A DNA stretch of 33,187 nt from Gemmatimonadota bacterium (GTDB taxonomy: Bacteria > Gemmatimonadota > Gemmatimonadetes > Longimicrobiales > Gaopeijiaceae), in NCBI GenBank assembly GCA_028874995.1, contig JAPPGM010000162.1, positions 1-33,187 on the forward strand, written 5' to 3'. The position numbers were made by a program, and so were the translations under genes. Below are positions 1 to 8,107 of this stretch, piece by piece. The notes below the pieces were generated by a model. It did no database searches and was not told the origin of the DNA. It was given only the letters and a program-made list of their open reading frames with translations. Position 1 is the first letter of the stretch, and every line of letters starts with the position of its first letter.

Positions 1-48
1 GCGTAAAGCTCAAGCGTCTCTATCCGACGTTTGATGCGTGACATGACA

Positions 49-3000
49 CTAGTGCAGAATGTTGCGCGAGCGCAGGTGCGTGATCACCGCGCCGGTCATG
101 AGCGGCCGTAACCGGTAGCGCGTCTCGGCGGCCGGCTCACCGGGGGCTGGCGGCTCGTCGTTCGGGAAGCGGCAGGCCTCGATGAAGTGATTCTCTTCGA
201 GGGATCGCAGCGTGTGCGCGCACTCCCGGGCCGAGGTCCGCAAGACCTCGCAGTACTCGCCGGTGCTCAGGGTTCCGTGATCGAGGATGGCCTTGAGGGC
301 GAAGCTCCGGGTCAGATCGAGCGTGTCGGTCGGAGGGCTCAGGGGATCCAGCGGGCGTACGAGAAGGCTGCCTTCGACGGTCGTGAAGTCCGCGGAGCGC
401 AGCCAGTGGAACAGCGCGAGGCGGATCGATCCCAGCGATGCCCGGTGCAGGCGCTCGAAGTAGTCCTTCTCGATCAGTTGCTGTTGACGGTCGGTCGCGT
501 GGATGCGGCGTGCCCGGGTGCGCAGGGCGTCCGCTCCGGCCCGTGGCTCGACGTATTCGAGGGGGAGCCCGCTGCGCAGGTGGCGGGAGGTGATTGCCTC
601 CCTCAGTTCGTTCGGAGACAGGGGCCGGAGGGCCAGTTGCCTTGTTTCGCCGGCCATTTCGGGCGCGCGTGTCCGGACCAGCTGCCACGCCGACGAAGTC
701 ATGGAGAGCACCCAGAAGATGCGCGACTCGGTCTGCGAGACGAGGGTCATGAAGCGCCGGCAGAGCTTCCCGCCTCCGGGCGAGCGCATGTGGAGGTGCT
801 CGACGCCTTCGAGGATCACCAGCCGGGGAATCGACCCCTCCGGGGCCGCGGTCACCATTTGCGCGAGTTGGTCGAGGCTCGTGGTGCCGTCGAGACCGAG
901 CCAGCGGGCCAGTTGACCCGCGAGGGACTCTTCTTCATGGATGCGCTCGCGCAGAACCCGCCGGACCAGTCGGGGCGCCTCTTCGGAGAGGCGCGTCGCG
1001 GCAACGTTCAGGAAGCTGGTGATCCCCGCGCCGGGCGGCGTGATCACCAGAAGGCATCCGGGCCCTCCCGCCTTCCAGCGCGCCCACGACGCTTCGGCCT
1101 CCGCCAGATCGTCGTCGCGTCCGGCGAGGAACTGCGGGTCCGTCAGGGGGGCGAAGGCGAAGAGCCGCTGGTAGACGACGGGGAGCGTCCGGATGAACTC
1201 CGCCGCTGAAGCCAGGGTGTTTTCGGCCCTCTCCGAAGTCCGCTTCGGCTGTGGACGCAATCCGAGCGCGACCAGCAGTCCCCCGAATCGCCGGCCCAGT
1301 GACCGGGCGCGCTCCCATGCGCGCCGCCAGCCCGCTGCGACGCGTTCCCGCCTCTGCTTCCAGTCCCGCGCAACTTCGGAGGCCAGGTAGGTGCGTGCGT
1401 CCAGGTAGCCGGCGCGCAACCGATCGGCGGTTACCCTCCGGGTCAGCCGCGCCGCGCCCTCCATGACCTCTTCGCGAACGCGGTCCGACGCCGATTCCAG
1501 CCCCTGGCGGAGCTCGGCCCGCGCAACCGCCAACTTGTCGCCGGCTCGCGAAAGCCCGTCGGTGACCAGGGCGCGAGCGTGATCCAGGTCACGGATCGCC
1601 GCGTCCTCCAACCCGCCGATTGCCGCCTCGTACCCGTAGTCCGATACGACTCCCAGATCCCGCACCGAACCGCCGGCACGATTCATGGCTTCCGCGACTA
1701 CGGACGGGGCAGTGCGGATGCGCTCCATCCGAAGGGTGTCGAAGGCCTGCACGGCGAGTCCCCGGGTCTCGACCAGGCGGGAGTCCCTCCCCGGGTGGCG
1801 TATGGTCTCGCCCGAATCCGGCAGGTCGTGGAGGGTGACTTCCGGCAGTTGCTGGTACATCGCGACCAGGTCTTCCACGGCCTCCTCGGCGTGCCTGGCC
1901 AGATCCCGGAGGAAAGGGCCGGTGTCATTCAGCGTGGTGATCAGTCCGTCCAGGGCCCGGGCGGTCTGCCCCCTCTCCGCCTCGAGAGCACCTCGCAGCC
2001 CGTCGTCGTCGTCCTGCAACGCCTTCGCGCGCGCCACGCCACCGTCCAGGACGGCCGCGATCCGATCCAGGACGGCATGGGCGCCCCGGATCGTCTCCCG
2101 CCAGTGACCGAGCAGTCGGCTGCTGATCGCACCGGCCGCCGCGTGCATGGCCAGGAGACCCCGGTGCAACCGCAGGCGGGCCGCAGCCTGTGCCGCCCAG
2201 TCGTCCCACCTCCGGGCCAGGGCCAGCTCCCGGTCGTCGCTGAGCAGTCGTGTCGGCGGAGGCGACGGCGTCGGCGCCACGAAGGTTCCCGCCACGGCCA
2301 CTGTAGCCGCGAGCACTTCGGAGGACCGCCGAAAGTCCCCCCCCTCCCCCCACCCCACCCCGTCCCCGATCGCCACCAGCTCGCTCTGCAGCGCCGCCCC
2401 CGCGTCCGCCCCCGCGCGCACGACCTCCACCACCCCCGGTGCCTCCCCACCCGCCCCTCGCCTCGGCGGCAACAGCACCGCCCTGGTCCACGCGGCCCAG
2501 GCCCGCTCCACCCGCCCCAGCCACCCCGCGCGGCCACGCTGGCCGGCGCGAAAGGCACGCCTCTGACGCGGGACCACGTCGCCTTCGAGGTAACGGCGCG
2601 CCACGGAGCGCACCTTCACCTCATGGACCTCGTGCCTCCACACGACGGGCCGAAGCAGACGCGCCCAGAGCCGCCGCACCGCCGTTGCGGGCCCCAGTCC
2701 GGCGGCGGTGGCGAGCGCGTCCGGAGAAACCGGTGCCTCGGCCACCTCCTCCAGCTCGCGCACGGCTTCGCGGGCCGCGTTGTCGGCCGAGACCAGCGCG
2801 CGGTGCAGCTTCACCGCGAGGGTGCCGTGGCGGAGCACCAGATGGACGGGCTTCAGCACGTTGCGAGCCACATCCCGCCGGTACTCCACGAGCGCCTGCC
2901 GGGCGGATACGGCGTCCAGCGAGCCGTTGTCGGAATCCGTGGCCTCGGCGAATGCCGCCAGGGAGCTCTCGTGCGCAGTCACCGCCTGCTCCAGGGTGCG

Positions 3001-3141
3001 GCGGACCCGCCCCAGGTCCTCCTCGTCGTGACGACGCCACGCGGCCGCAAACGGCTCATGAACGGCCCGGGCGATGCTCCCGACGATCTCCGCGTCGGTC
3101 ATCCGTCCGGTCCCGTCTCCACCCTGGCCCGCGTCGCTCAC
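49..3141 (-). CDS. Large cytoplasmic P-loop-like (degenerate NTPase) protein, partner of MscS channel
   Basis: 1030 residues, GTG start overlapping the MscS stop as GTGA, so probably translated by coupling; an in-frame ATG 13 codons later is an alternative start. I do not recognise a named family. Residues 1-650 are rich in Arg, Ala and Glu, look largely alpha-helical, and have no convincing membrane segment or signal peptide. An NTPase-like core follows: a Walker-A-like TPPGAGIT at 701-708, with Ile707 where the nucleotide-binding Lys is expected, and a Walker-B-like LVILEGVEHL with Glu778. Residues around 935-985 (ALKAILDHGTLSTGEYC onward) resemble a winged helix. This order, a helical region, a STAND/ORC-like ATPase core and a wHTH, suggests a sensor or scaffold rather than a transporter. 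Whether it binds ATP is doubtful. The tight link to the channel suggests it controls or responds to it (inference). Confidence 0.7.
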   Translation of the reverse strand: MSDAGQGGDGTGRMTDAEIVGSIARAVHEPFAAAWRRHDEEDLGRVRRTLEQAVTAHESSLAAFAEATDSDNGSLDAVSARQALVEYRRDVARNVLKPVHLVLRHGTLAVKLHRALVSADNAAREAVRELEEVAEAPVSPDALATAAGLGPATAVRRLWARLLRPVVWRHEVHEVKVRSVARRYLEGDVVPRQRRAFRAGQRGRAGWLGRVERAWAAWTRAVLLPPRRGAGGEAPGVVEVVRAGADAGAALQSELVAIGDGVGWGEGGDFRRSSEVLAATVAVAGTFVAPTPSPPPTRLLSDDRELALARRWDDWAAQAAARLRLHRGLLAMHAAAGAISSRLLGHWRETIRGAHAVLDRIAAVLDGGVARAKALQDDDDGLRGALEAERGQTARALDGLITTLNDTGPFLRDLARHAEEAVEDLVAMYQQLPEVTLHDLPDSGETIRHPGRDSRLVETRGLAVQAFDTLRMERIRTAPSVVAEAMNRAGGSVRDLGVVSDYGYEAAIGGLEDAAIRDLDHARALVTDGLSRAGDKLAVARAELRQGLESASDRVREEVMEGAARLTRRVTADRLRAGYLDARTYLASEVARDWKQRRERVAAGWRRAWERARSLGRRFGGLLVALGLRPQPKRTSERAENTLASAAEFIRTLPVVYQRLFAFAPLTDPQFLAGRDDDLAEAEASWARWKAGGPGCLLVITPPGAGITSFLNVAATRLSEEAPRLVRRVLRERIHEEESLAGQLARWLGLDGTTSLDQLAQMVTAAPEGSIPRLVILEGVEHLHMRSPGGGKLCRRFMTLVSQTESRIFWVLSMTSSAWQLVRTRAPEMAGETRQLALRPLSPNELREAITSRHLRSGLPLEYVEPRAGADALRTRARRIHATDRQQQLIEKDYFERLHRASLGSIRLALFHWLRSADFTTVEGSLLVRPLDPLSPPTDTLDLTRSFALKAILDHGTLSTGEYCEVLRTSARECAHTLRSLEENHFIEACRFPNDEPPAPGEPAAETRYRLRPLMTGAVITHLRSRNILH

Positions 3142-4445
3142 GGCGTCACCGGATCACCCGTCTCCGGCCCGCCGGATACGGCCAGCGGATACCAGTCGTG
3201 TTCGGGAGCGAGCCCGGCAGCGCGGAATCCGTCCCTTGCGCGCTCGGTGATGTCGCTCCGCAGCAGGAATTCGAACCGGGGGTCCAGGACGTAGGCCCGC
3301 ACCTTCACCCGGGTGACGAAAGTGGTGTGGAATTCGTCCTCTATGAACACCTGGATGGGCTTCTCCAGGAAGACGTACTTGGAGTTGACCGCGGCCTCGA
3401 AGGCGATCGCCTTCGCCAGACGCTCGTCCACCCGTCCCGGCAGGTAGAGGTTCGTCAGGACCTGGCAGTTGAGCTGACCCGCGTTGGCGTTGGCCACCTG
3501 CTCCTCGACGACCTGCGAATTCGGCACGGACACGAAGTCGTCGTCCGCCGTGACAATGCGGGTCGAGCGAAGGCCGATCGACACGACCTCCCCGTAGGTG
3601 CCGCCCACCGAGATCTTGTCGCCCACCTGGAACGGCTGGTCGAAGACGACGATCAGCCCGCCGAAGACGTTCTTGAGCAGGTCCTGTGCGGCAAATCCCA
3701 GCGCCACGCCCAGCGCCGCGCTGGCCGCGAGAATCCCCTGCGCGTCAACCCTGAAGATCGTGCGAATGATCAGGTACGCCGCGATCCCCCAGAGCAGCAT
3801 GCGCGTGATCGGGATCAGCCACTTGAAGGTGAGGCGGCGCCTGACGCTCCGTTCGGCCAGCGTCTCCAGGATCCAGATCACGCCGCGGATCACGAAGCGG
3901 AACAGGACGAGCACCATGATCGACCAGAAGATCGCCAGGCCGAGGTTGGTGACCTCGTCGCGGGCCTCCTCCAGGTCGATACCGCCCGTCTGGTCGGTGG
4001 GCGCAACGCTGTCGACCGGACGCGCGGCCTCCATCGCGTCGAGGCGTGCGAGGATGCGCTCCTGGGCCGCCATGATGTCCGTGAGGGTCACGGCCAGCGA
4101 GTCCTCGGCGGTTGCGGGAGCGGTGTCGGGCTGCTGCCCGGCCGGTGTTGGGGCTGGGGGTTCGGTGGTGGCAACCGTCAAACCCGCCGCGGAGGCCGTG
4201 TCGGAAGGCGCCCGGGCGTCCGAATCCTGTGCTGCCGGCGGTTCGGGCACCTGGTTCTGCGCGTCGTCGGATTCGGTATCCCGTTCGCAGCCGGCGAGCA
4301 GGAGCCCGGCGGCGAGCACGGCGAAACACGTGGGGCGGACCAGGGCCTGGCCGGACCCGGTTGGCCCGGTGCCTCGCCCTGCTCGCCGCCCGTGGGGATT
4401 GTTCCACCGGTTGCCGGGCCTTATCCGGCGCGTGCGTATGTGCAT
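3138..4445 (-). CDS. MscS-family mechanosensitive channel with lipoprotein-like N-terminus
   Basis: 435 residues from the ATG at 4445. An in-frame ATG at 4592 lies upstream of a plausible promoter and inside the polA start region, so I reject it. The N-terminus has an Arg-rich stretch, a hydrophobic segment and a lipobox LLAGC with Cys53, then a Pro/Ala/Asp/Thr-rich linker of roughly 80 residues. The channel part follows: membrane helices around FWSIMVLVLFRFVIRGVIW and MLLWGIAAYLIIRTIF, then the pore-lining MscS helix ALGVALGFAAQDLLKNVFGG. The MscS beta domain (FQVGDKISVGGTYGEV, then VPNSQV) and a C-terminal alpha/beta domain complete it. The family opens under membrane tension and releases ions and small solutes. 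The lipobox-bearing front end is unusual; if it is used, the linker is periplasmic. The last bases overlap the next gene, the large P-loop-like protein. Confidence 0.88.
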   Translation of the reverse strand: MHIRTRRIRPGNRWNNPHGRRAGRGTGPTGSGQALVRPTCFAVLAAGLLLAGCERDTESDDAQNQVPEPPAAQDSDARAPSDTASAAGLTVATTEPPAPTPAGQQPDTAPATAEDSLAVTLTDIMAAQERILARLDAMEAARPVDSVAPTDQTGGIDLEEARDEVTNLGLAIFWSIMVLVLFRFVIRGVIWILETLAERSVRRRLTFKWLIPITRMLLWGIAAYLIIRTIFRVDAQGILAASAALGVALGFAAQDLLKNVFGGLIVVFDQPFQVGDKISVGGTYGEVVSIGLRSTRIVTADDDFVSVPNSQVVEEQVANANAGQLNCQVLTNLYLPGRVDERLAKAIAFEAAVNSKYVFLEKPIQVFIEDEFHTTFVTRVKVRAYVLDPRFEFLLRSDITERARDGFRAAGLAPEHDWYPLAVSGGPETGDPVTP

Positions 4446-4487
4446 GGCTGGGTTGCGTCGTGTCGCATCGTCTCGGGAGGGGAACTC

Positions 4488-4517
4488 GTTATATTGCCCC
4501 GCCGACCAGGTGCGCAA
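4488..4517 (-). promoter_or_regulatory. Candidate sigma-70 promoter of the mscS operon
   Basis: On the minus strand TTGCGC (4517-4512) and TATAAC (4493-4488) are separated by 18 bases, giving a start near 4481 and a leader of about 36 bases to the ATG at 4445. The -35 is imperfect. The same AT-rich patch (TTATATT) could also serve polA on the plus strand, but I see no good plus-strand -35. Confidence 0.4.
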
Positions 4518-4575
4518 GTCCCCGGCAACGCCGTTGCGCGGGCGATTCGCGGACCCCAGCGGCATTCCCCGGCCC

Positions 4576-7344
4576 ATGGACATCCCTCCCAAGACCGCCC
4601 CGCGACTCTTCCTGATCGACGCCTACGCGTTGATCTACCGGTCGTTCTTCGCCTTCCTGAACCGCCCGCTCACGAACGCGCGCGGAGAGAACACGTCCGC
4701 TCCCTTCGGGTTCGCCAACTTCCTCAACGGAATCCGCGACGAGCACGATCCCGACTATATCGCGATTGTGTTCGATTCGGGCCACAGCCATCGAACCGAA
4801 CTTTATCCGCAGTACAAGGCGACCCGCGAGAAGATGCCGCAGGAGCTGCGGGAGAGTCTGCCGCGCATCCGGGAGTTGGTGGAAGCCTTCGGCGACCGGG
4901 TGATCGCCGTCGAGGGGTGGGAGGCCGACGACGTGATCGGGACGCTGGCCATGCGCGCGGTGGAGGGGGGGCTGGAGGCCGTGATCGTTTCGGGTGACAA
5001 GGACTTCTTTCAGCTGGTGCGGCCCGGGGTCCGCCTGTTGAACCCGGGGCGGGGGGGGCCGCACGGCGTGGCGGCCCACTGGGTGGACGAACGGAACGCG
5101 GGAGAGAAGTTCGGGGTCGCGCCGGACCGGGTGGTGGATTACCTGGCGCTGGTGGGCGACAGCTCGGACAACGTGCCGGGCGCGCCCGGGATCGGGCCCA
5201 AGACGGCGCGGAAGCTGTTGGAGACGTACGGCGGCGTCGAGGATATCCTGGAGCACGCCGAGGAGGTGAAGGCGAAGCGGCCGCGGGAATCGCTTCTGGC
5301 CAACAGGGAGCAGGTGCTGCTCTCGAAGGACCTCGTCACGATCCGGACCGATGTAGAGGTCGGCGCGGAGCTGGAGGAGCTGCGTGTCTCGGAGCCCGAC
5401 CATCAGAGGCTGCGGAAGCTGTACGTGGACCTGGAGTTCCGGACGCTGCTGGAGCGGCTCGACCGGGAGAGCGGCCGGCCGGTGGGGAAGGGGGCGGTGG
5501 CGCGGGCCGAATGCGTGCTCGTCACCGATCCGGACGAAGTCGCCGGGATCGCTCGGAGGTGCAGGGAGGCAGGGTCGATGGCCGTTGCCGTGCTGAACGA
5601 CAACCTGCAGCCGGTGCGGGGACGGGTGGCGGGGATCGCGGTGGCTGCGGAGCCGGATGTGGCGTACTACCTGCCGCTGTCGCACGGCGGCGCGGTCGCG
5701 CTGGAACTGGGGGACGCCCAGGCGGGCCGCGACGCCAACCTGCCCGGCCTCGACACGGACGCATTGGGACCGCTCCGCGCGGTCCTGGCCGACTCGTCGG
5801 TCACCAAGGTGGGTCACGACATCAAGCGATCCCTGATCGCGTGCCGGCGCGCCGGGGTGGAGCTGGCGGGGCCGGTGCGGGACGTGATGGTTGCGTCCTA
5901 CGTGCTCGATCCCGGCCGCCGCCGCCAGGATCTGGCCGCGCTCGCCACCGATTTTCTCGGCCGTGACGCGACCGCGCCGGCGAGCGTCATGGGCACGGGA
6001 AAGAAGCGCCGCGCCTTCGCCGATGTCCCGGCCGCGGATGTCCTCTCCTTCGCCTGCGAACAGGTGGAGCTGCCGCTCAGGTTGTGGGACCTCTTTGCGG
6101 AGAGGCTGGAGACCCAGCGGATGGAGAAGCTCTTCGACGAACTGGAGACGCCGCTGATCCCCGTCCTCGCCGACATGGAGATGAACGGCGTGGGAATCGA
6201 CGCCGCCTTCTTCGCGGAGATGAGCCGTCGCCTGGCCGGAGAACTGCGCCTGATCCGCGAGGACATCCACCGGGTCGCGGGGACCGAGTTCAACATCAAC
6301 TCCACACCGCAGCTCCGGGAGGTCCTCTTCGAGCGGCTGCAGCTCCCCGTCATCAAGCGCACCAAGACCGGTCCTTCCACCGATTCCACTGTGCTTGAGG
6401 AGCTGGCCATGCGTGGCCACCAGCTGCCGCAGCTGATGATGGACTACCGTCAGCTGGAGAAGCTCCGAAACACCTACGTGGATGCCCTCCCGGCGCTGGT
6501 CAACCCGGAGACGAGGCGGATCCACACCACCTTCAACCAGACGGTTGCGGCGACGGGCCGTCTCTCCTCCTCCGACCCCAACCTGCAGAACATTCCGATT
6601 CGCACCGCGGTGGGACGCGAGATCCGGCGCGGTTTCGTCGCTGCGCCGGGCACGTTGCTCGTGACCGCCGACTACTCCCAGATCGAACTCCGCGTCCTGG
6701 CACATTTTTCGGGGGACGAGGTCTTCGTGCGCGCGTTCAGGGAGGGCAAGGATGTTCACCGGGAGACCGCGGCGGTGATCTTCGGCGTGCCCGTGGGCGA
6801 GGTGACGGGCGGCATGCGCGACCAGGCCAAGACGGTGAACTTCGCGACGCTGTACGGGCAGGGTCCCTTCTCGCTCGCCCGCCAGCTCGGCATATCGATG
6901 GACGAGGCGAAGCGGTTCATCTCCCAGTACTTCGAACGCTTTGCCGGGGTGCGCGGCTTCCTCGACGAACGGGTGGCGGAGGCGAAGCGGCTCGGCTACG
7001 TGGAGACGCTGATGGGGCGGCGGCGCTTCGTGCCGGAGCTTCGCGCCCGGGCCTGGAACGTGCGTCAGTTCGGGGAACGGGTGGCGCAGAACACGCCGAT
7101 CCAGGGAACGGCTGCGGACCTCATCAAGGTCGCGATGATCCGGTTGGGACGCGTCCTGGATGATGCGACCGGCGTGCGCATGCTGCTGCAGGTGCACGAC
7201 GAGCTCGTCTTCGAGGTCGAGGAGCGGCGGGTGGACGAGGTGACGGGCGCCGTGGTCGAGGTCATGGAGTCGGCCGTGGAGCTGAATGTGCCGCTGCGCG
7301 TGGACACCGGGGCCGGAAGGACCTGGTACGACTGCAAGGGATGA
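4576..7344 (+). CDS. polA: DNA polymerase I, proofreading site apparently lost
   Basis: 922 residues, ATG start. It fills gaps and removes RNA primers in replication and repair. The N-terminal 5'-3' exonuclease domain (about 10-300) keeps its acidic motifs: LIDAYALIYRSFFAF, FDSG, EGWEADDVIGTLA, VSGDKDFFQL, and the helix-hairpin-helix region GDSSDNVPGAPGIGPKTA. The polymerase domain keeps motif A DYSQIELR (Asp699), motif B RDQAKTVNFATLYG (748-761) and motif C QVHDELVFEV (His874, Asp875). The middle domain (about 310-510) keeps the fold but not the DEDD exonuclease residues: the first motif reads VLNDN instead of DxE (339-343), the second KVGHDIKRS instead of KxGxNxKYD (411-419), and the third FACEQ instead of YxxxD. 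It is therefore probably proofreading-deficient, as in Taq and Bacillus Pol I. It is divergent from mscS. Confidence 0.97.
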   Translation: MDIPPKTAPRLFLIDAYALIYRSFFAFLNRPLTNARGENTSAPFGFANFLNGIRDEHDPDYIAIVFDSGHSHRTELYPQYKATREKMPQELRESLPRIRELVEAFGDRVIAVEGWEADDVIGTLAMRAVEGGLEAVIVSGDKDFFQLVRPGVRLLNPGRGGPHGVAAHWVDERNAGEKFGVAPDRVVDYLALVGDSSDNVPGAPGIGPKTARKLLETYGGVEDILEHAEEVKAKRPRESLLANREQVLLSKDLVTIRTDVEVGAELEELRVSEPDHQRLRKLYVDLEFRTLLERLDRESGRPVGKGAVARAECVLVTDPDEVAGIARRCREAGSMAVAVLNDNLQPVRGRVAGIAVAAEPDVAYYLPLSHGGAVALELGDAQAGRDANLPGLDTDALGPLRAVLADSSVTKVGHDIKRSLIACRRAGVELAGPVRDVMVASYVLDPGRRRQDLAALATDFLGRDATAPASVMGTGKKRRAFADVPAADVLSFACEQVELPLRLWDLFAERLETQRMEKLFDELETPLIPVLADMEMNGVGIDAAFFAEMSRRLAGELRLIREDIHRVAGTEFNINSTPQLREVLFERLQLPVIKRTKTGPSTDSTVLEELAMRGHQLPQLMMDYRQLEKLRNTYVDALPALVNPETRRIHTTFNQTVAATGRLSSSDPNLQNIPIRTAVGREIRRGFVAAPGTLLVTADYSQIELRVLAHFSGDEVFVRAFREGKDVHRETAAVIFGVPVGEVTGGMRDQAKTVNFATLYGQGPFSLARQLGISMDEAKRFISQYFERFAGVRGFLDERVAEAKRLGYVETLMGRRRFVPELRARAWNVRQFGERVAQNTPIQGTAADLIKVAMIRLGRVLDDATGVRMLLQVHDELVFEVEERRVDEVTGAVVEVMESAVELNVPLRVDTGAGRTWYDCKG

Positions 7345-7678
7345 CCGGGTCGGGGACTGCCTGGCAGCCCGTGGACAGAATCCCCCGGCATTCGAACGGC
7401 GATGCATCCGCGCTGGATCGCTTCGCTCTTCGTTGCTCCTCGGGCGAATAGCCCTGCTATTCCCCTCTCGTCGCGCCTCGCCAGCCCGGCGCCTCACCGC
7501 TCCCGGTGCTCAGGCGGCTCTATCCAAGGACTGCTGGCGAAATCTGTCCCGAATTCCTATGTAGGCGCCCCGTTTTGGGACCGATCTTGTCAGGCAACAA
7601 CAGTCACCGGGACCAGTTGGCGGGAACCGCACCGGGTGCCGCGAAGCCGGACCCGCAATCGCAGACGGAGGAGCGACC
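7345..7678. other. 334-base gene-free spacer between polA and ssb
   Basis: I see no convincing gene here. The stretch 7405-7500 is a C/T-rich run of short similar words (CGCTTCGCTC, TCGTTGCTCC, TCTCGTCGCGCC) around a small hairpin, GAATAG-CCCTG-CTATTC, at about 7446-7462. This composition resembles the dispersed intergenic repeats of GC-rich bacteria, but no second copy is visible in this window. A weak -10-like TATGTA occurs near 7558, without a good -35. The last bases before ssb hold its ribosome binding site, GGAGGAG at 7667-7673. Confidence 0.5.
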
Positions 7679-8014
7679 GTGAGCCGTTCGGTAAACAAGA
7701 TCATTCTGGTGGGCAACGTGGGAAGCGACCCCGATGTCCGTGTCACGAGCGCCGGAGTCAAGGTGGCCCGGGTCTCGCTCGCCACGAACTGGCGCACGGG
7801 CGGCGAGGAACCGGAGGAGCGTACCGACTGGCACAGGGTGAACCTGTGGGGAAGGCTGGCCCAGGTGACCGAGGACTACGTGTCGAAGGGGGACAAGCTG
7901 TACGTGGAGGGCTACCTGCAGTACGACTCCTACGAACGGGACGGAGTCACGATCCCGACGGCGGAGGTCCGTGCGCGAGAGATGATCATGCTCAGTTCAC
8001 CGAACGAACGGTAG
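7679..8014 (+). CDS. ssb: Single-stranded DNA-binding protein, short form
   Basis: 111 residues from a GTG start, placed seven bases after the ribosome binding site GGAGG. It binds and protects single-stranded DNA in replication and repair. The OB-fold is clear: SVNKIILVGNVGSDPDVR at the start, VARVSLATN, then ERTDWHRVNLWGRLAQV and GDKLYVEGYLQYDSYERDG. The protein ends almost directly after the OB fold, at SSPNER. The Gly/Pro/Gln-rich linker and the acidic DDDIPF-type tip, which recruits partner proteins in typical bacterial SSBs of 150-180 residues, are absent. It could be a second, specialised SSB, with a full-length paralogue elsewhere in the genome. Its end faces the end of the sigma-factor gene, 93 bases away. 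Confidence 0.93.
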   Translation: MSRSVNKIILVGNVGSDPDVRVTSAGVKVARVSLATNWRTGGEEPEERTDWHRVNLWGRLAQVTEDYVSKGDKLYVEGYLQYDSYERDGVTIPTAEVRAREMIMLSSPNER

Positions 8015-8107
8015 CGCGGGGGCGACGTGATGGCAGCGCGATCGACGGGACGTCCGCTAGGCCCGACACGGAGGTGGAGAGTGAGGCCTCGACCGTCGCA
8101 GCGAAGG

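Noticed and set aside
1579-4997. Long plus-strand open frames opposite the P-loop-like and mscS genes
   Set aside because: Arg/Pro-rich translations with no domain; they are shadows of the minus-strand genes, whose MscS motifs are clear.
4489-7497. A 1002-codon minus-strand open frame opposite polA
   Set aside because: It mirrors the codon pattern of polA; the translation is low-complexity (His/Arg/Leu-rich) and matches no family. Long antisense frames are expected at this GC content.
7345-7678. A tRNA or small RNA gene in the polA-ssb spacer
   Set aside because: I found no cloverleaf arms, no GTTCGA-type T-loop and no clear promoter-terminator pair; the repetitive hairpin element explains the stretch better.
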